Source: Metaphire vulgaris (Eukaryota > Annelida > Clitellata > Crassiclitellata > Megascolecidae). From it: a stretch of 64,000 nucleotides of DNA. Below, piece after piece: positions 50,201-61,658 of this stretch. The notes under the pieces were generated by a model. That model saw only the letters and a program-made list of their open reading frames with translations, did not search any database and was not told where the DNA came from. Each line of letters opens with the position of its first letter. Positions within the stretch are counted from its first letter, which is position 1. Location of the stretch: contig CM030872.1 in NCBI GenBank assembly GCA_018105865.1, forward strand, positions 10,692,629-10,756,628. Direction: 5' to 3'. A program made the translations under genes and the position numbers.

Positions 50201-51470
50201 GTGGAACAAGACCAACACCTATTAAATAACAAACTCACAAACACTAGACTGTGATATCTCATAGCAAAACATATCATACAACTCTCAACTAATATCCAAT
50301 GCATCACTAAAACAACACATAATGAAATAAATTCTAATAGCAATACTATTATTGGCAACGAGGAACAGAAATGTAAAATAACTGCAATTTGGTTGAACAT
50401 GAGCTATGTCCTTGAAATAAAATTTCAAGCACTTCTGTCTCACAACTCAAAAACCAAGAATGAAAAGCACAAAGCAAATGTAGGATAAAATCTTGCGAAC
50501 TCTTATCAAGTTCTGCTTTACAAACTTACTTCTGCTTTTTATTCTCTCAGATATAACAGAATAAAATTTAAATAAACCTGGTTATAATGACTGCAATACT
50601 TCAATCAATTCCACTTCAAATCTAATCTTAAACTTCTACAGCCTTGTAATGCACAGAATCATCAGCCAATGGACACACAAAATCACAATCATTCGAGATC
50701 CAGGTCAAGTCCAGGATATCAGGTCAGACAATCGGATGACCATCTGTGTTGGATAAACCAGATGAAGAACATAACATGGCTTTCCATAAGCACATCCAAA
50801 TCAAAATGCAAGGTTATGGATATAAAATTTCTTAACCCCTTAACTGGGGATCACATTGAGTTACAGTTAAATACTTAAGGGGTTAATCAGTAACAATAAA
50901 CACTTGTCACTGAAACTTACTTATGGCACATATAAGACCTGTATCGACAATTTCTACTTCAAAATAATTCTTTTCTGGTGTAAGTGAATGAGGAGCAACA
51001 TAAACACCCGCAAGTCCACTATCAGAGTCAGAATAACTAGAATTAAACAAACAGCATCAGTAATTAACACATCAAATAATGAATTATAAAAAAATCCATA
51101 ACAACTGATAAAACTGTCAATGAACATTTAGCCATTGCAATATGGCATCTAAAATTTAACAATAATTTTCAGACATTGACAAAGCATATAATCTTACTTT
51201 TCAACAATTAAACTAATAAACAAGAACTAAAACATCACAGAGTAACAAAAAGAAGAATAGAGAAAATCACAGAATTGCAAAAGCTAATAATTACCAAAGT
51301 AATCCTGCACCAGACACAGAAATTCTTTCGAATCTTGGTTCTCGAAGTGCGATCCGTGCACCGTGCCGTAGCGCAGCATCACCCGGATGAATGAGATTCT
51401 GGCGCTGTAGCATAGCAAAGCGATGAAAGGCCAGCAGGTCTATGTCATTGTCACGTGCTCTGATGGCCAT
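42574..51470 (-). CDS. SPRYD3: SPRY domain-containing protein 3, complete or nearly so, ten coding exons
   Basis: Exons on the minus strand: 51470-51295, 51036-50921, 50218-50131, 46663-46513, 46297-46112, 45024-44875, 44316-44259, 43951-43889, 43226-43027, 42708-42574. They join in frame to 440 aa (human SPRYD3 is 442). The molecular role of this family is poorly known; SPRY folds usually bind proteins. The first SPRY unit reads KNYFEVEIVD, VGLVPPHYSLDSLPGWQADS, GDRIGCGINF, VFFTKNGKE and NPAVGMHSEGEEVRLNL. The second reads GKSIIDVGLAQARHPLTTR, YHYFEIQVVDPGQSCFIAIG, HRHPGWNKGSIAYHADDGK, MGCGILFPRDY, then an acidic insert (ESESEDEAWW), VFFTRNGK and GGFFPTVGMLSSDEKVRVDL. The start is taken as the first Met of the exon, 51470. 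A splice-acceptor-like TTTTGAATAG just upstream suggests an earlier leader exon. Confidence 0.95.
42870..42956 (+). mobile_element. SINE-like tail ending in (ATT)n
   Basis: ATGGCTGAGTGGAACATATT is followed by accgaaccactctaaaccct and then a TTATTATT run. The same central motif is at 14950-14975 and inverted at 25133-25160. It lies in the last SPRYD3 intron. Confidence 0.65.
44683..44740. mobile_element. Partial hAT-like terminus
   Basis: CGGGGTGGCCAAACTGTGGC followed by an imperfect inverse (aagccacatgc) resembles one end of a hAT MITE. The other end was not found. It lies in a SPRYD3 intron. Confidence 0.4.
45737..45822. repeat. (ATC)n microsatellite
   Basis: About 28 perfect ATC units in a SPRYD3 intron. 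Confidence 0.93.
47206..47279. repeat. (AAT)n then (AAG)n compound microsatellite
   Basis: An AAT run turns directly into about 14 AAG units. Confidence 0.92.
48838..48925. repeat. Interspersed repeat shared with BBS2 intron 7
   Basis: ATCAATCA repeats are followed by cttctatgaggccactatca, then taatgcc and tcatcagctgatgg. Nearly the same order occurs at 33417-33473. Confidence 0.75.
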
Positions 51471-52477
51471 GCTATTCAAAAGACAAATTCTGTCACATGA
51501 TAATGAAACTGTTAACTGCATTGTATACACTTAACTCACATGCACAGATAGCGTCCATCAATAAAAAAGAAATAAAAACAATGTACAATACACAAGGATA
51601 ACTACAGTCACAAATGCTGCACAACTAAGTTTGTACTTGTATAAAATTTTAATAGTGTAAGAAAATAACACCTGGTAGAAGTGCAAATATGTCTGTGAAT
51701 AAACCACTAAACCAGGGCTATTGGTTACTTGTGGCAAAATGTTCAGTCACTGTCACTGCTTACCTATAATTAGAATCTCTGCTTGAGAATTTTTTAATGC
51801 AGTATTGACTTCAAAGTCTACCAGTGGCATAACACTATTACACGATTGCATATCCAGGACATTAACGTTATATTTGGTCTGCAAGAGACCATAGGTACTG
51901 ACTGCTGTGTATTAGTAACAAAGAGCCACATAAATCAAACAACTATCCTCAGCTCAGATCTGTTACTTGCAATCACATCATTGAACCATCTTGTGATTGT
52001 GTGAATGACTAATTGTCACTTCAAGTGTTAAGTTTTAATTCTCGGCAATAATACTGATCATTCCACAACAAATAAAAAAACTGGGCCAAAAATGCTTCAA
52101 TAATTTCAGTTACTGGCTCATCGACTGAAGCCTTCGATCGGCACTGCACAATTCATTTGATAATGGCGCTACAGAAACTACCTGACACCAAACGGTCATG
52201 CTAAACTTATGTGCACTGCATTTCTTCGATTTTACATCTTAGCTTTGATTTGGTTTCATATACTGCGCCTCGGTGGCTCAGACAAAGAGAACGTTAACCA
52301 TGATATATGGCTCTATCCCCAGACATGTCCATCGGCGTTTTCTTGTGCAATATTGATAATACTAAGGCGCTATATAAATATGGGATCAAGATCTGGAAAA
52401 GCAATAGCCATAGTCTAAGAATTGCATTTACAAATATTTCACAGTTAATAAACCTTTTATTCGTCACAGTATTTCAA

Positions 52478-52702
52478 CTCAACATTTCAAAATTCGTCAT
52501 CAAATAACAATAACTATAATAATAACAATAATAGATAAAATAACAGACTGAAATCCTGACCTACTATTTACGTTCACTTCTCATCCATCGTTTATCGCTC
52601 AACATTTCAAAATTCGTCATCATCCGCATAATAATAACATAGAATAAAATAACAGACTGAAATCCTGACCTACTATTTACGTTCACTTCTCATCCATCGT
52701 TT
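52478..52702. repeat. Tandem duplication, two copies of about 105-116 bp
   Basis: Unit 1 (52478-52593) and unit 2 (52598-52702) both start with ctcaacatttcaaaattcgt and end with cttctcatccatcgttt. They differ mainly by a deletion in an A/T-rich part, so the duplication is recent. Confidence 0.9.
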
Positions 52703-52737
52703 CTGACGGCAGAAAAAAACAGCGCAATTTGTCTATG

Positions 52738-52850
52738 AGTAAATTTGAGTAAGTAAGTAAAATCTCGTAAATTTATATAGCGCTTTTAATATAGTACAGT
52801 AGTAACTGTTATTCTTATGCGCTTAATCTTTCTTGAAATAGCTACAGGCA
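52738..52850 (+). mobile_element. Short interspersed element copy (gtaagtaa / tatatagcgc family)
   Basis: Contains gtaagtaagtaaaatctcgt, aatttatatagcgc and gttattcttatgcgcttaat. It is the same family as 3684-3790 and 53845-53960. Confidence 0.65.
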
Positions 52851-53844
52851 AGGTGGGTTGTCGGCCGAGCAAAGGTCAGTGTATCCATGAGGTGGCGGGT
52901 CGTAGCTTTATGAGGTATTACTGTCACGGTGTCACCGCCTAGTATCGCCTACTGAATTATCAACTCTTAAATAGCAAGAGAAAGAGGAACTTTCAACCTG
53001 CGGAGTTGACGATCTGCACATCTAATACTGGTCTGACTCAAATACCACCCTACTTTCAGATAATATTACATTTTAAGGCAACTATTAGTTCGGATATGTT
53101 TGTCCTAATGGTGGCATCAACCATTTTTGCAGTTGTAATTTTCTTATGAAGCGACTCTGAAGCCGAGAGCGCCTATGAGTATAAGTAAGAGGCGCTATAT
53201 AAGTCCATTAGTACATCATTTTGCACAATTTTAAATGTAGTCCAAGAATGCCGCAGTAGTGACACGGTTTCGCGCATTCTATCAGGAATTTCTCTCGCCT
53301 AATGCTTTTACATAGTTCTGTCGTCTGCTACTTTTGCCCAATGATACATGCCACGTCGTGATGTAGGGTGATTCGGTTTTGGCTTCGTATAAAAGTATTT
53401 CCCAATGTTATAGCGCCCTTTCGCTATCAGGACTTGGAAGAGGTCAGTAGTGGCCTAAAATTTCGTGTTAATTTTAGGGATTTTATTGAAAAAATCGATC
53501 ATATTTAACGAAAATAACGTTTAAACGACAGCCAAAAACAAAGCTGACGAGGGGGCAAACATTTTGAAATTTTAAAACTATGAATTTAATCGAAATTATG
53601 TGGCGTTGTTTGCCTTCTGGCGATTTTTGGGATGCTATCTTGATTTTCGAAATTATTTTTAAGAAAAGAACATTTCAGCGATTCTAGGGAACAAGCTTGA
53701 CGCCTAGGAAAATCCATTTTAAAAATTTCATGGAAAGATATTTGATCGAATTTGTTGCAGGCTTGCAGCGCTAATGTTGGGAGGAATTCAGTGCCTATGA
53801 CCATTTGGGTAGCGACTGCCTTGCTTTTTCGAATTGTTTTTTAA

Positions 53845-53960
53845 AAGTAAAGTAAAGTAACATCTCGTGGGTTTATATAGCGCCTATGAGGCAGCGCAAC
53901 AGTAGCTGCTTATTCTTAGGCACTCACCCTCTCTTAAAATAGCCATAGGAAAAGTATGAG
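53845..53960 (+). mobile_element. Short interspersed element copy (gtaagtaa / tatatagcgc family)
   Basis: Contains agtaaagtaacatctcgtgg, gtttatatagcgcc and gcttattcttaggcactcac, followed by a cttaaaatagcc block also seen at the other copies. A further tail-like piece (gcgctatataagtccatt) lies at 53192-53209. Confidence 0.65.
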
Positions 53961-54194
53961 ATCAGCCAGGCAATATTCAACATCCGAAGAACATTTCTAC
54001 ACAACAAATAACGACGGCTGATTAAATCACTGTCAAAAAATGAGTAGGCTACATTTTGTAACTTGGGTTTGGATTTTTGAGCGGCTTTTCCTGGGAACAT
54101 TCAATCTGTCCGCTATCTGACCTGTACGCCCTCTGGTGGTGACAGGAATCGGACTTCGCGAAATTCTACGGCTACATGCGTTTGGATTTCTAGG

Positions 54195-54395
54195 ATGACT
54201 GTTCTTGGCCGGGCGGCTCGTGTTTGCTTCTATTTGAAATTACTTTTGCAAACGCTTAGAAAAGTACTTTTTATTTTTCGAATTAAGTGTCCGACGATCA
54301 GACGACGAGGAGCATCGAGACGGAAAGAAAACAAATCGCCTTCTACATCCGAAGGGAAGAGACAAAGTCCGCCAGAAACCGCCTGCACTTCGTAG
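54195..54395 (+). CDS. Possible first exon of an unrecognised gene (weak)
   Basis: A 66-codon open frame lies in a locally GC-richer island head-to-head with SPRYD3. The last part is basic and Ser/Pro-rich (RRRGASRRKENKSPSTSEGK). No homologue is recognised, and the opposite strand is also open. It could be a leader exon, a lncRNA start or chance. Confidence 0.2.
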   Translation: MTVLGRAARVCFYLKLLLQTLRKVLFIFRIKCPTIRRRGASRRKENKSPSTSEGKRQSPPETACTS

Positions 54396-56712
54396 ATGGT
54401 CGGTATTGTTAAGAGCTGTGATAACAGAGGCCGGTAGACCATGTGGACGGTCACTTATATAGCGGTAAAGTATGTTACTTATCATTGTAAGGTATTCATG
54501 TATAAAGCAGAATGTTATAGGCCTATAACTCCCACTGACATAAGCTGGAGCCAGATGAGAATGGTTTACAAATTAATGTGATATAAACTAATTAGGCCTA
54601 ATACTGCAACATTGCTTCCCTCTGCTTAAGGGGCAAGCATTCGCACAACACATACATATGTTGCTCCATAAGTGACGAGACCCTTTTATTTAGACTGCAA
54701 CATTGTTTGCTGCTGAATAAGTCAGAAAACAGAAATTGTCACTGGATATTTGAGGAAAAAGATTGCAGAAACTGACATAACCTGTAGGCACTGACTTTCT
54801 GTATTCAGTCAAGAATTTATTGTAGAAGCTGAGCTAATCTGTAGGAAAATTAGGTTGCAAAGTAATGTGACATTGAAGAAATCTGTAGAAATTGTCACTA
54901 ATTCTGGTATTCAGGTAAGAATTTATTGCAGAGACTGAGATGACTACATGCATGCACAAATGAAGCTGTGTACTTAATACTGAAGAAATTGTCTACAGAA
55001 TTTTAATTAAGTATTGAAGCTATATAGAATTATTTTGATGTGTATGAATTAAGGTAGATGTATGAAGCTGAAGTTCTAATATAGTGTTGGTAATGACTTT
55101 TCAAAATCTTCAACAGAAATTGTGTTGTCATTGACTTTGATAGATCAATGCTAGTTTTAAAAAACCAAGTATTCAGGTAAAGTGTAGGCCTAATTTCAAA
55201 AACAAAATCTAAGACAGTCTATAGTAATATATAAGTATTAAGTATTTGAGGGTGTGCATTGGTGTTTCCATCATTTGAGTAGTGCGACGTTCACAGCATA
55301 TAAGTTAAAGTAGACTGTGATACTTATGTGGAATATGCATTACTAAGGTAAAACAAAATTACATTGGTGATACTGAAGTGACTCTATAGGAAGAGTATGC
55401 TGTTTGATGTTCATAATAATGTAACATTAAAGTAAACTTCCATAGGAAATGAAATATAATTTCAAGAAATGTATGTTATCTGAAGTAACAAAGACGGTGC
55501 TCCTTGAGGAGACTGTTCTGGCTTAGCTAACACTTGGCGCAAGCAACACTACAAAAGTGCCAAGAAGCAATATTTATTCAAGACTTTGTTATTGTGTTGC
55601 TATTAACTAAAGTTGCATTTACAGTGTAGAAAGTGTTATTTTAAGGAGACTTATAGCTGGATTTGGAATAGCAATCTTATGCAAGTGCCAAGGGATAGCA
55701 CATTTTAAATAGATATTTGTAGGCTGCTGTTGAGCAGGAAGTGCTATTTGAGGATGCTTGTAATTGATTTAGCAATTTGGATAACAGTTATGCAAGTGCT
55801 AAGTGACATTAACTATATAAATAGAGCTTCATATCAGTAGCCTGATGTTGAACTTAGGAAATGCTATTTGAGGCATCTAATATTTGCTATAGCAATTAGG
55901 ATAATAGTCTTATGCAAGTACTAAGTGACATTAGCTATTTAAGTAGAGCTTCATATCACTAATATGCTCTTGAGTCTAAGACATGTTTTCTGAGGAGTAT
56001 AAAATCTGAATTATTTAAGTAGAACTTTGTAACATTAGTGAGCTTAGGAAGTTACTATATGAAGATGCTTGTATCTGAGTTAGCAATTAGGATGACAGTC
56101 TTATGTAAGTGCTAAGAGACATTAGCATTATTTAAATAGAACCATGGCAGAAAACTGCTATTAACTAAGATAACATCTACAAGAGAAGTTAAAATATGTT
56201 TGCAACTGAATTAAGATTTTTAGCATATTGGCCTGTATTTGAACTAGGATTAGGAAGAGTAATGCTACAGAATACTAGGAAACATTGCAATATAAATAGG
56301 ACAATATCAGGAGACTGCCTCTAAGCAGAGTGACTTTTGAATTAATCTGAGTTTTAAGTGCTTTGTTGGGTTAATTGAGATGAATGTTGCTAAGAAATTG
56401 GAGTAGTTATTGAGAGATTTTTGAGAGTCAGCCAAATAGCAAAAGTAGCATTTATGTAGAGAGATTTTAGAATGCATTACTAGAGCAATGTCAAAATATG
56501 GCTTTATTGCAATTCATGGCATTATGAAGAATAACAGCATTGATCAGTTTCAGCTAATGTTTTTAAGAACACTAGCACAATGGCCCCATTTATTTAGAGC
56601 TATTTTTTAGGACTGCTGTATATGGAATTCAGTGTTGATGCCAAAAATCCATAACGTTTGACAACACTTTCTACAAATTTGTAGCTTATCAATGACGACA
56701 CCTTCAGGATGC

Positions 56713-56713
<1 letters not shown>

Positions 56714-56749
<36 letters not shown>

Positions 56750-56826
56750 ATTATTATCATTATTATTATCATTATTATTATCATTATTATTATCACTATT
56801 ATTATCATTATTATTATTATTATCAT
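56714..56826. repeat. (ATT)n / (ATC)n imperfect microsatellite
   Basis: More than 100 bp of TTA repeats with regular TTATCATTA interruptions. Confidence 0.92.
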
Positions 56827-56891
56827 TAAGACCTTTGTAGCACCAGGGCATGACATGGCCTAACTAAATGGCACTTTAATGTATGAAATTT

Positions 56892-57145
56892 TTAGCACAG
56901 GAGAGAGCCTACTAAGCTACTTGAAACCCAGTTATTATTATTACAGTTGCGCGTAAAAATTTGAAATGAATGAATGAATGAAATGCGCTTGAAAATTTAA
57001 AACGGTAATATTAACAATAATAACAGTAATGGTAGTGGTAGTACTAGTTGTAGTCGTAGAAATAATACTACTAGCAATAACAAACGAAAATAGTAATAAT
57101 AATAATTTGTGCTTTAAGTGGCTTATTAGGATCTCTCCTGTGTTA
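56892..57145. mobile_element. Foldback-like element with ~40-bp inverted ends
   Basis: The left part agcacaggagagagcctact, then aagctacttgaaacc and a TTATTATT stretch, is mirrored at the right by taataatttgtgctttaag, then tggcttattaggatctctcc and tgtgtt. The two ends match the same SINE-like tail seen elsewhere, so this may be two copies inserted head to head rather than one transposon. Confidence 0.6.
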
Positions 57146-58324
57146 AAAATTACTGTCACTTATAATTTCATAATGAAATTACAAGTACCAGTACACATTT
57201 GAAGTGTTGCAAAAATTGCAATTTTTATGTTTGCCATGATGTATTTAGCGAAATGGGCTTTGAATTCTGTTTAAATGTTAAGCTATGCATCATCTTGAAG
57301 GTGTTGGCATTTATGTCTGCAAATTTGTCCAAATTATCATTTTTATGGAATTGCACATAAGAAATAGTGTACACTGAATTTCATATTTACTGGGTAATCC
57401 ATTCCTTTTTAAATAACAAATGGCTGACGATTTAGAAGCAAGGCACCCTTGAATAAATATATAGCTGACAATTTAGAAATGGGGCACTCTTGAGCAATGT
57501 ATGCCTTCTATGTTCTAGGTGATTAACAAATGATATGATTTGCATCATATTGCAACAAAAATGCATTGTATGGCAGTCTCCTGATGTACAATTTCAAACA
57601 AGAGCATAGGCATGAAGACTCGTCTCACTGGAGAATAAGGATATCAATAATATAGTTGTCATTAATGCACTCTCCTGCCCATAGACTGCTTTACCAGAAT
57701 ATAATGATGGAATGCAGAAATATGACAATATTCAAAATCTATGCTGCATATAAATAAGAATAAGCCTAATGATTATGTTATTCCTATAGATATGCTCTTG
57801 AGATTAGGATAGCACAATAGATGATACTTTATCAAAGCAGGAATAGGTACTACTAGGAGCTATCAGCTATGTACAAATATTTGAAGGTCCTTAATGGGTA
57901 GAATTTGAATAATTTATCCAGCAGTAACTTGTCAAATGATATATAAATGAGGATAGTCTTGATATATGCACTAATACGATGAGGATTGAGACTTGAGATA
58001 AATGTAAATGCAGAAGGATTCTAAATGCAGATAAGGATGATTCTAAATGCAGATAGAGTATTAGAATAGGGTTTTTGAGTCGGGTAATATCACTTATGTG
58101 CACTTCTAGGTAGGAATAGTGCAATATACAATGGCAATGCTTTGTGTGAATACTGCTATAGCAATAGCACAATATAGGTTGATATACATGTAAGATACTA
58201 GGTCAGAATATAAATTAATAGTGAATTGGAATCCCTAGATTTTTAATATCAGCAATAGCACACTTGCAGGAAGATTTTTAAGTCTATTAGGATAATAATT
58301 ATAAGCAAATTAGTTATGTCACTA

Positions 58325-59250
58325 TGATGGATTTGGTAACTACAGCACTAGCACAAATGCAGGAAACTTGTGAAAAATTAGTATGTTAGTATTTATTATA
58401 GCTGTACCATGATTATATCACTTAAGAATAAGTACTTGTGGAAGTCTGATGAAAGTGATAACTATTGCAATAGCACAAATGCAGGAGACTTGTGAAAGAT
58501 TAGTATGTTAGTATAGTATTTATTATAGCTGTACCATGATTATATCACTTAAGAATAAGTACTTGTGGAAGTCTCATGAAAGTGCTGACTATTGCAATAG
58601 CACAAATGCAGGAAACTCGTGAAAGATTAGTATGTTAGTATTTATTATAGCTGTACCTTGATTATTTGCAATAGCACAAATGCAGGAAACTCATGAAAGA
58701 ATAAGTATTTAATATAGTGTACCATGATTATATCACTTAAGAATAAGTACTTGTGGAAGTCTGATGAAAGTGATAACTATTGCAATAGCACAAATGCAGG
58801 AAACTTGTGAAAGGTTAGTATTTTAGTATGTTAGTATTTATTATAGCTAAGTACTTGTGATTAAACTCATGAAAGGTTAGTATTTTAGTATTTAATATAG
58901 CTGTACCATGATTATATCACTTAAGAATAAGTACTTGTGGAAGTCTGATGAAAGTGCTAACTATTGCAATAGCACAAATGCAGGAAACTCATGAAAGGTT
59001 AGTATTTTAGTATTTAATATAGCTGTACCATGATTATATCACTTAAGAATAAGTACTTGTGGAAGTCTGATGAAAGTGCTGACTATTGCAATAGCACAAA
59101 TGCAGGAAACTCATGAAAGGTTAGCATTTTAGTATTTTATTATAGTTATGCCATGGATTATATCAACATAAGAATAGTACTTATGGAAATCTGATGGAAG
59201 TGCTAACTATGGCAATAGCACAAATATTGAAACATTCTGAAAATGAGTTT
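58325..59250. repeat. Tandem array of ~115-130-bp units, about seven copies
   Basis: Units contain gattatatcacttaagaata, agtacttgtggaagtctgat, gaaagtgctaactattgcaa, tagcacaaatgcaggaaact and ttagtattttagtattta. Copies near 58440, 58560, 58740, 58910 and 59040 are highly alike, while edge copies (58325 and 59150-59250) are diverged or partial. One unit near 58640-58690 is internally deleted. Confidence 0.9.
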
Positions 59251-60289
59251 CTTGATAAGAGCATTATAGTTATACTGTGGATTATATCAAAATGTGAATA
59301 GTATATTAACTAAGTTTGTGTGTTTTTTCAGGCACTTTTACAACTCTAGGCAGATTCTAAATGGATGCTACAGTATGGTACATGAGATTATGAGTATTGA
59401 TTATTATGAACTATCAACTACAATAGTGCTGCATAGGAAACTGTTGAAAGAGAATATGCCTGAATATAAGAGTAACTGACCATGGCAGTCTTGTGATTTT
59501 AGCAGGCATAGCAGCAGCACATTTGAGGAAAGACAGTAAGAGATGCTGCATTAAATTTAAGTTATCTAGTAACTAGGTTTGTGATTGGCATGTGGGCTTT
59601 TGGTGATTACTGCCAATAGAGGAAGAAAAATGCTCTTTGAAAATCTTGCATATATAAAGGAAGATTTTTAACAGGTAATTTAAAAGCAGAATAGGAATGC
59701 TAGTCTCCTGGCAACAGTCTTTTGGCAACAGTCCTTTACAAGAGCACTGTATAACAATTCGAGAGCACTGGTAATAACATTTAAATTATGTGATGTGTTG
59801 TATTTCCAGCTACATTTTACATTAGTGTTTTGCCAGACTTTTCATATAGATGTAGAAGTTTTGGATGACAGCACCAACGACGTGTCTCAGCATGAATACT
59901 TCTTCCAGTCATGGATGATGAGCTTTTTGACTATTAGTGGCACATGTCTGGAACAGTCTACCAACCATCAAACATCGCTTGAAAGTGCCATGTGAAGTTT
60001 ATAGACTAGTGGTGACTCTGTTGAGGTAATACACTATATCAATGCATGAACCTCATCTTTAGTTTCATTTTATAATTATGATGGTCTGTATAGGAATTGT
60101 ATGAGCCCATAGAATGCAGCATTTGCATATTGAAATTTTTAATATTATCTATTGGATTCACATACAAACAATTGACTAATGAATGCAATTTTGTAAAGGT
60201 TGCAACATTTTAAAAATGCTTTATCAATTGCTGCTATTAGATATTGTATTGTTTTAGGACTGCCATTCCTTGGCATTGTTTGATCTGTT
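59251..60289. other. Spacer between the two tandem arrays
   Basis: About 1 kb of AT-rich sequence. An open frame at 59795-59995 follows a TATTTCCAG acceptor-like site, but it has no recognised domain. I see no supported gene. Confidence 0.45.
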
Positions 60290-61227
60290 AGTAGGTTCAA
60301 CTAACAAAGTTTTGCTTAAGGGATGACGCCATGGGGCTGTCATTCCTGGGTGTTGTCTGCTTTGTTGTGGTTGTTAGCAATGACAGCAAGGAGGCTGTCA
60401 TTCCTTGGTGTTGTCTGCTTTGTTGGTAGGTTGAACTGACAAAGTTTTGCTTAGGGAATGATGCCATGGGGCTGTCATTCCTAGGTGTTCTGCTGTGTTG
60501 GTAGGTTGAACTGACAAAGCTTTGTTTAAAGGATGACGCCATAGGGGCTTTGGTGTTATCTGCTGTGTTGGTAGATGTCATTCTTTGGTGTTGTCTGCTG
60601 TGTTGGTAGATGGAACTGACAAAGTTTTGCTTAAGGGATGACGCCATGGGGCTGTCATTCCTTGATGTTGTCTGCTTTGTTGGTAGGTTGAACTGACAAA
60701 GTTTTGCTTAGGGAATGATGCCATGGGGCTGTCATTCTTTGGTGTTGTCTGCTGTGTTGGTAGGTTGAACCGACAAAGTCTTGCTTAGGGGATGACACCA
60801 TGGGGCTGTCATTCCTAGGTGTTCTGCTGTGTTGGTAGGTTGAACTGACAAAGCTTTGTTTAAAGGATGACGCCATGGGGCTGTCGTTCTTTGGTGTTGT
60901 CTGCTGTGTTGGTAGATGGAACTGACAAAGTTTTGCTTAAGGGATGATGCCATGGGGCTGTCATTCCTTGGTGTTGTCTGCTTTGTTGTGGTTGTTAGCA
61001 ATGACGGCAAGGAGGCTGTCATTCCTTGGTGTTGTCTGCTTTGTTGATAGGTTGAAGTGACAAAGTTTTGCTTAGGAGATGATGCCATGGGGCTGTCATT
61101 CCTGGGTGTTGTCTGCTTTGTTGTGGTTGTTAGCAATGACAGCAAGGAGGCTGTCATTCCTTGGTGTTGTCTGCTTTGTTGGTAGGTTGAAGTGACAAAG
61201 TTTTGCTTAGGAGATGACGCCATGGGG
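60290..61227. repeat. Minisatellite, about ten units of ~75-140 bp
   Basis: The anchor gacaaagttttgcttag, or a variant, recurs about ten times (near 60303, 60439, 60517, 60620, 60699, 60771, 60848, 60925, 61058, 61191). Each is followed by gatgacgccatggggctgtc, attccttggtgttgtctgct and ttgttggtaggttgaac. Two unit types differ by an insert gtggttgttagcaatgac. The minus strand stays open over long stretches, giving peptide repeats such as KQNFVSSTYQQSRQHQG, but the frames change between blocks, so a protein is not supported. Confidence 0.92.
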
Positions 61228-61433
61228 AATGTCATTCTACTTTTCCTTTAATTTATGTATACTTATGTGCACATATAAGGAACTGAATAAATATAAATAT
61301 ATGTTTTATGCAATGTTTATATGGGTTTGACTCTTCTGTGCTGTTTCTGTTGTGAGTTTTTTCTGGAAAAGCTGCTGCTTCATCACTTGGATAAGGGTCA
61401 GACTACACCATGCAGAGGCTGAAACGTGACTGA

Positions 61434-61658
61434 ATACAAGCGGCAACCTGCAGCATCTCGTCTTCTTGGCAGCAAGGATCTCCTGATGGAATTGACTGGC
61501 TTCAGCATCTTCGCATCTCCGTGCAAGTGCCAGACTGGAAACCCTTCCACTCTGGATCTGATATCGATGAGCTCTGCAAACAGGCCAACAATAACTGTCA
61601 GAGGAGAGCAACCTCCTCCCGTGCTACCCGTGCATACTGCAAAAATCTCTGTGAATAA
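61434..61658 (+). CDS. Possible terminal exon of an unrecognised gene (weak)
   Basis: A GC-richer 225-bp frame ends at a TAA (61656-61658) and includes GIDWLQHLRISVQVPDWKPF and DIDELCKQANNNCQ. The residue content looks more protein-like than its surroundings. A CTGCAG at 61448-61453 could be an acceptor. The other plus frame (61426-61668) and the minus strand (61306-61611) are also open, so the call is ambiguous. No family is recognised; a retroelement remnant is possible. Confidence 0.25.
   Translation: MQAATCSISSSWQQGSPDGIDWLQHLRISVQVPDWKPFHSGSDIDELCKQANNNCQRRATSSRATRAYCKNLCE

Larger units (their letters stand above)
51471..54194. other. Intergenic region upstream of SPRYD3
   Basis: This 2.7 kb should contain the SPRYD3 promoter. 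It holds a 116-bp tandem duplication, two or three SINE-like copies and AT-rich filler. A piece at 52370-52385 (aggcgctatataaatatggg) resembles the tails of those repeats. No gene is seen. Confidence 0.55.
54700..58300. repeat. Decayed tandem-repeat region
   Basis: Old, diverged repeats can be traced. Two copies of an aagaattattg-like block lie at about 54808 and 54915. From 55540 to 56120 several units of roughly 125 bp share atgcaagtgctaagtgacatt, aatagagcttcatatc and gctatttgagg blocks. The frequent small words (gcaatag, agcac, tgctattt) continue toward the sharper array at 58.3 kb. No coding frame is supported. Confidence 0.55.

Noticed and set aside
53586..53804. 72-codon minus-strand frame upstream of SPRYD3
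   Set aside because: It has no recognisable domain and no splice link to SPRYD3 exons; probably chance.
58325..59250. CRISPR-like array
   Set aside because: The units are long direct tandem repeats without short conserved repeats and unique spacers, and the genome is animal.
60732..61235. 167-codon minus-strand frame with peptide repeats
   Set aside because: It is the translation of a minisatellite. Neighbouring blocks use other frames, and no splice sites or signal support a gene.
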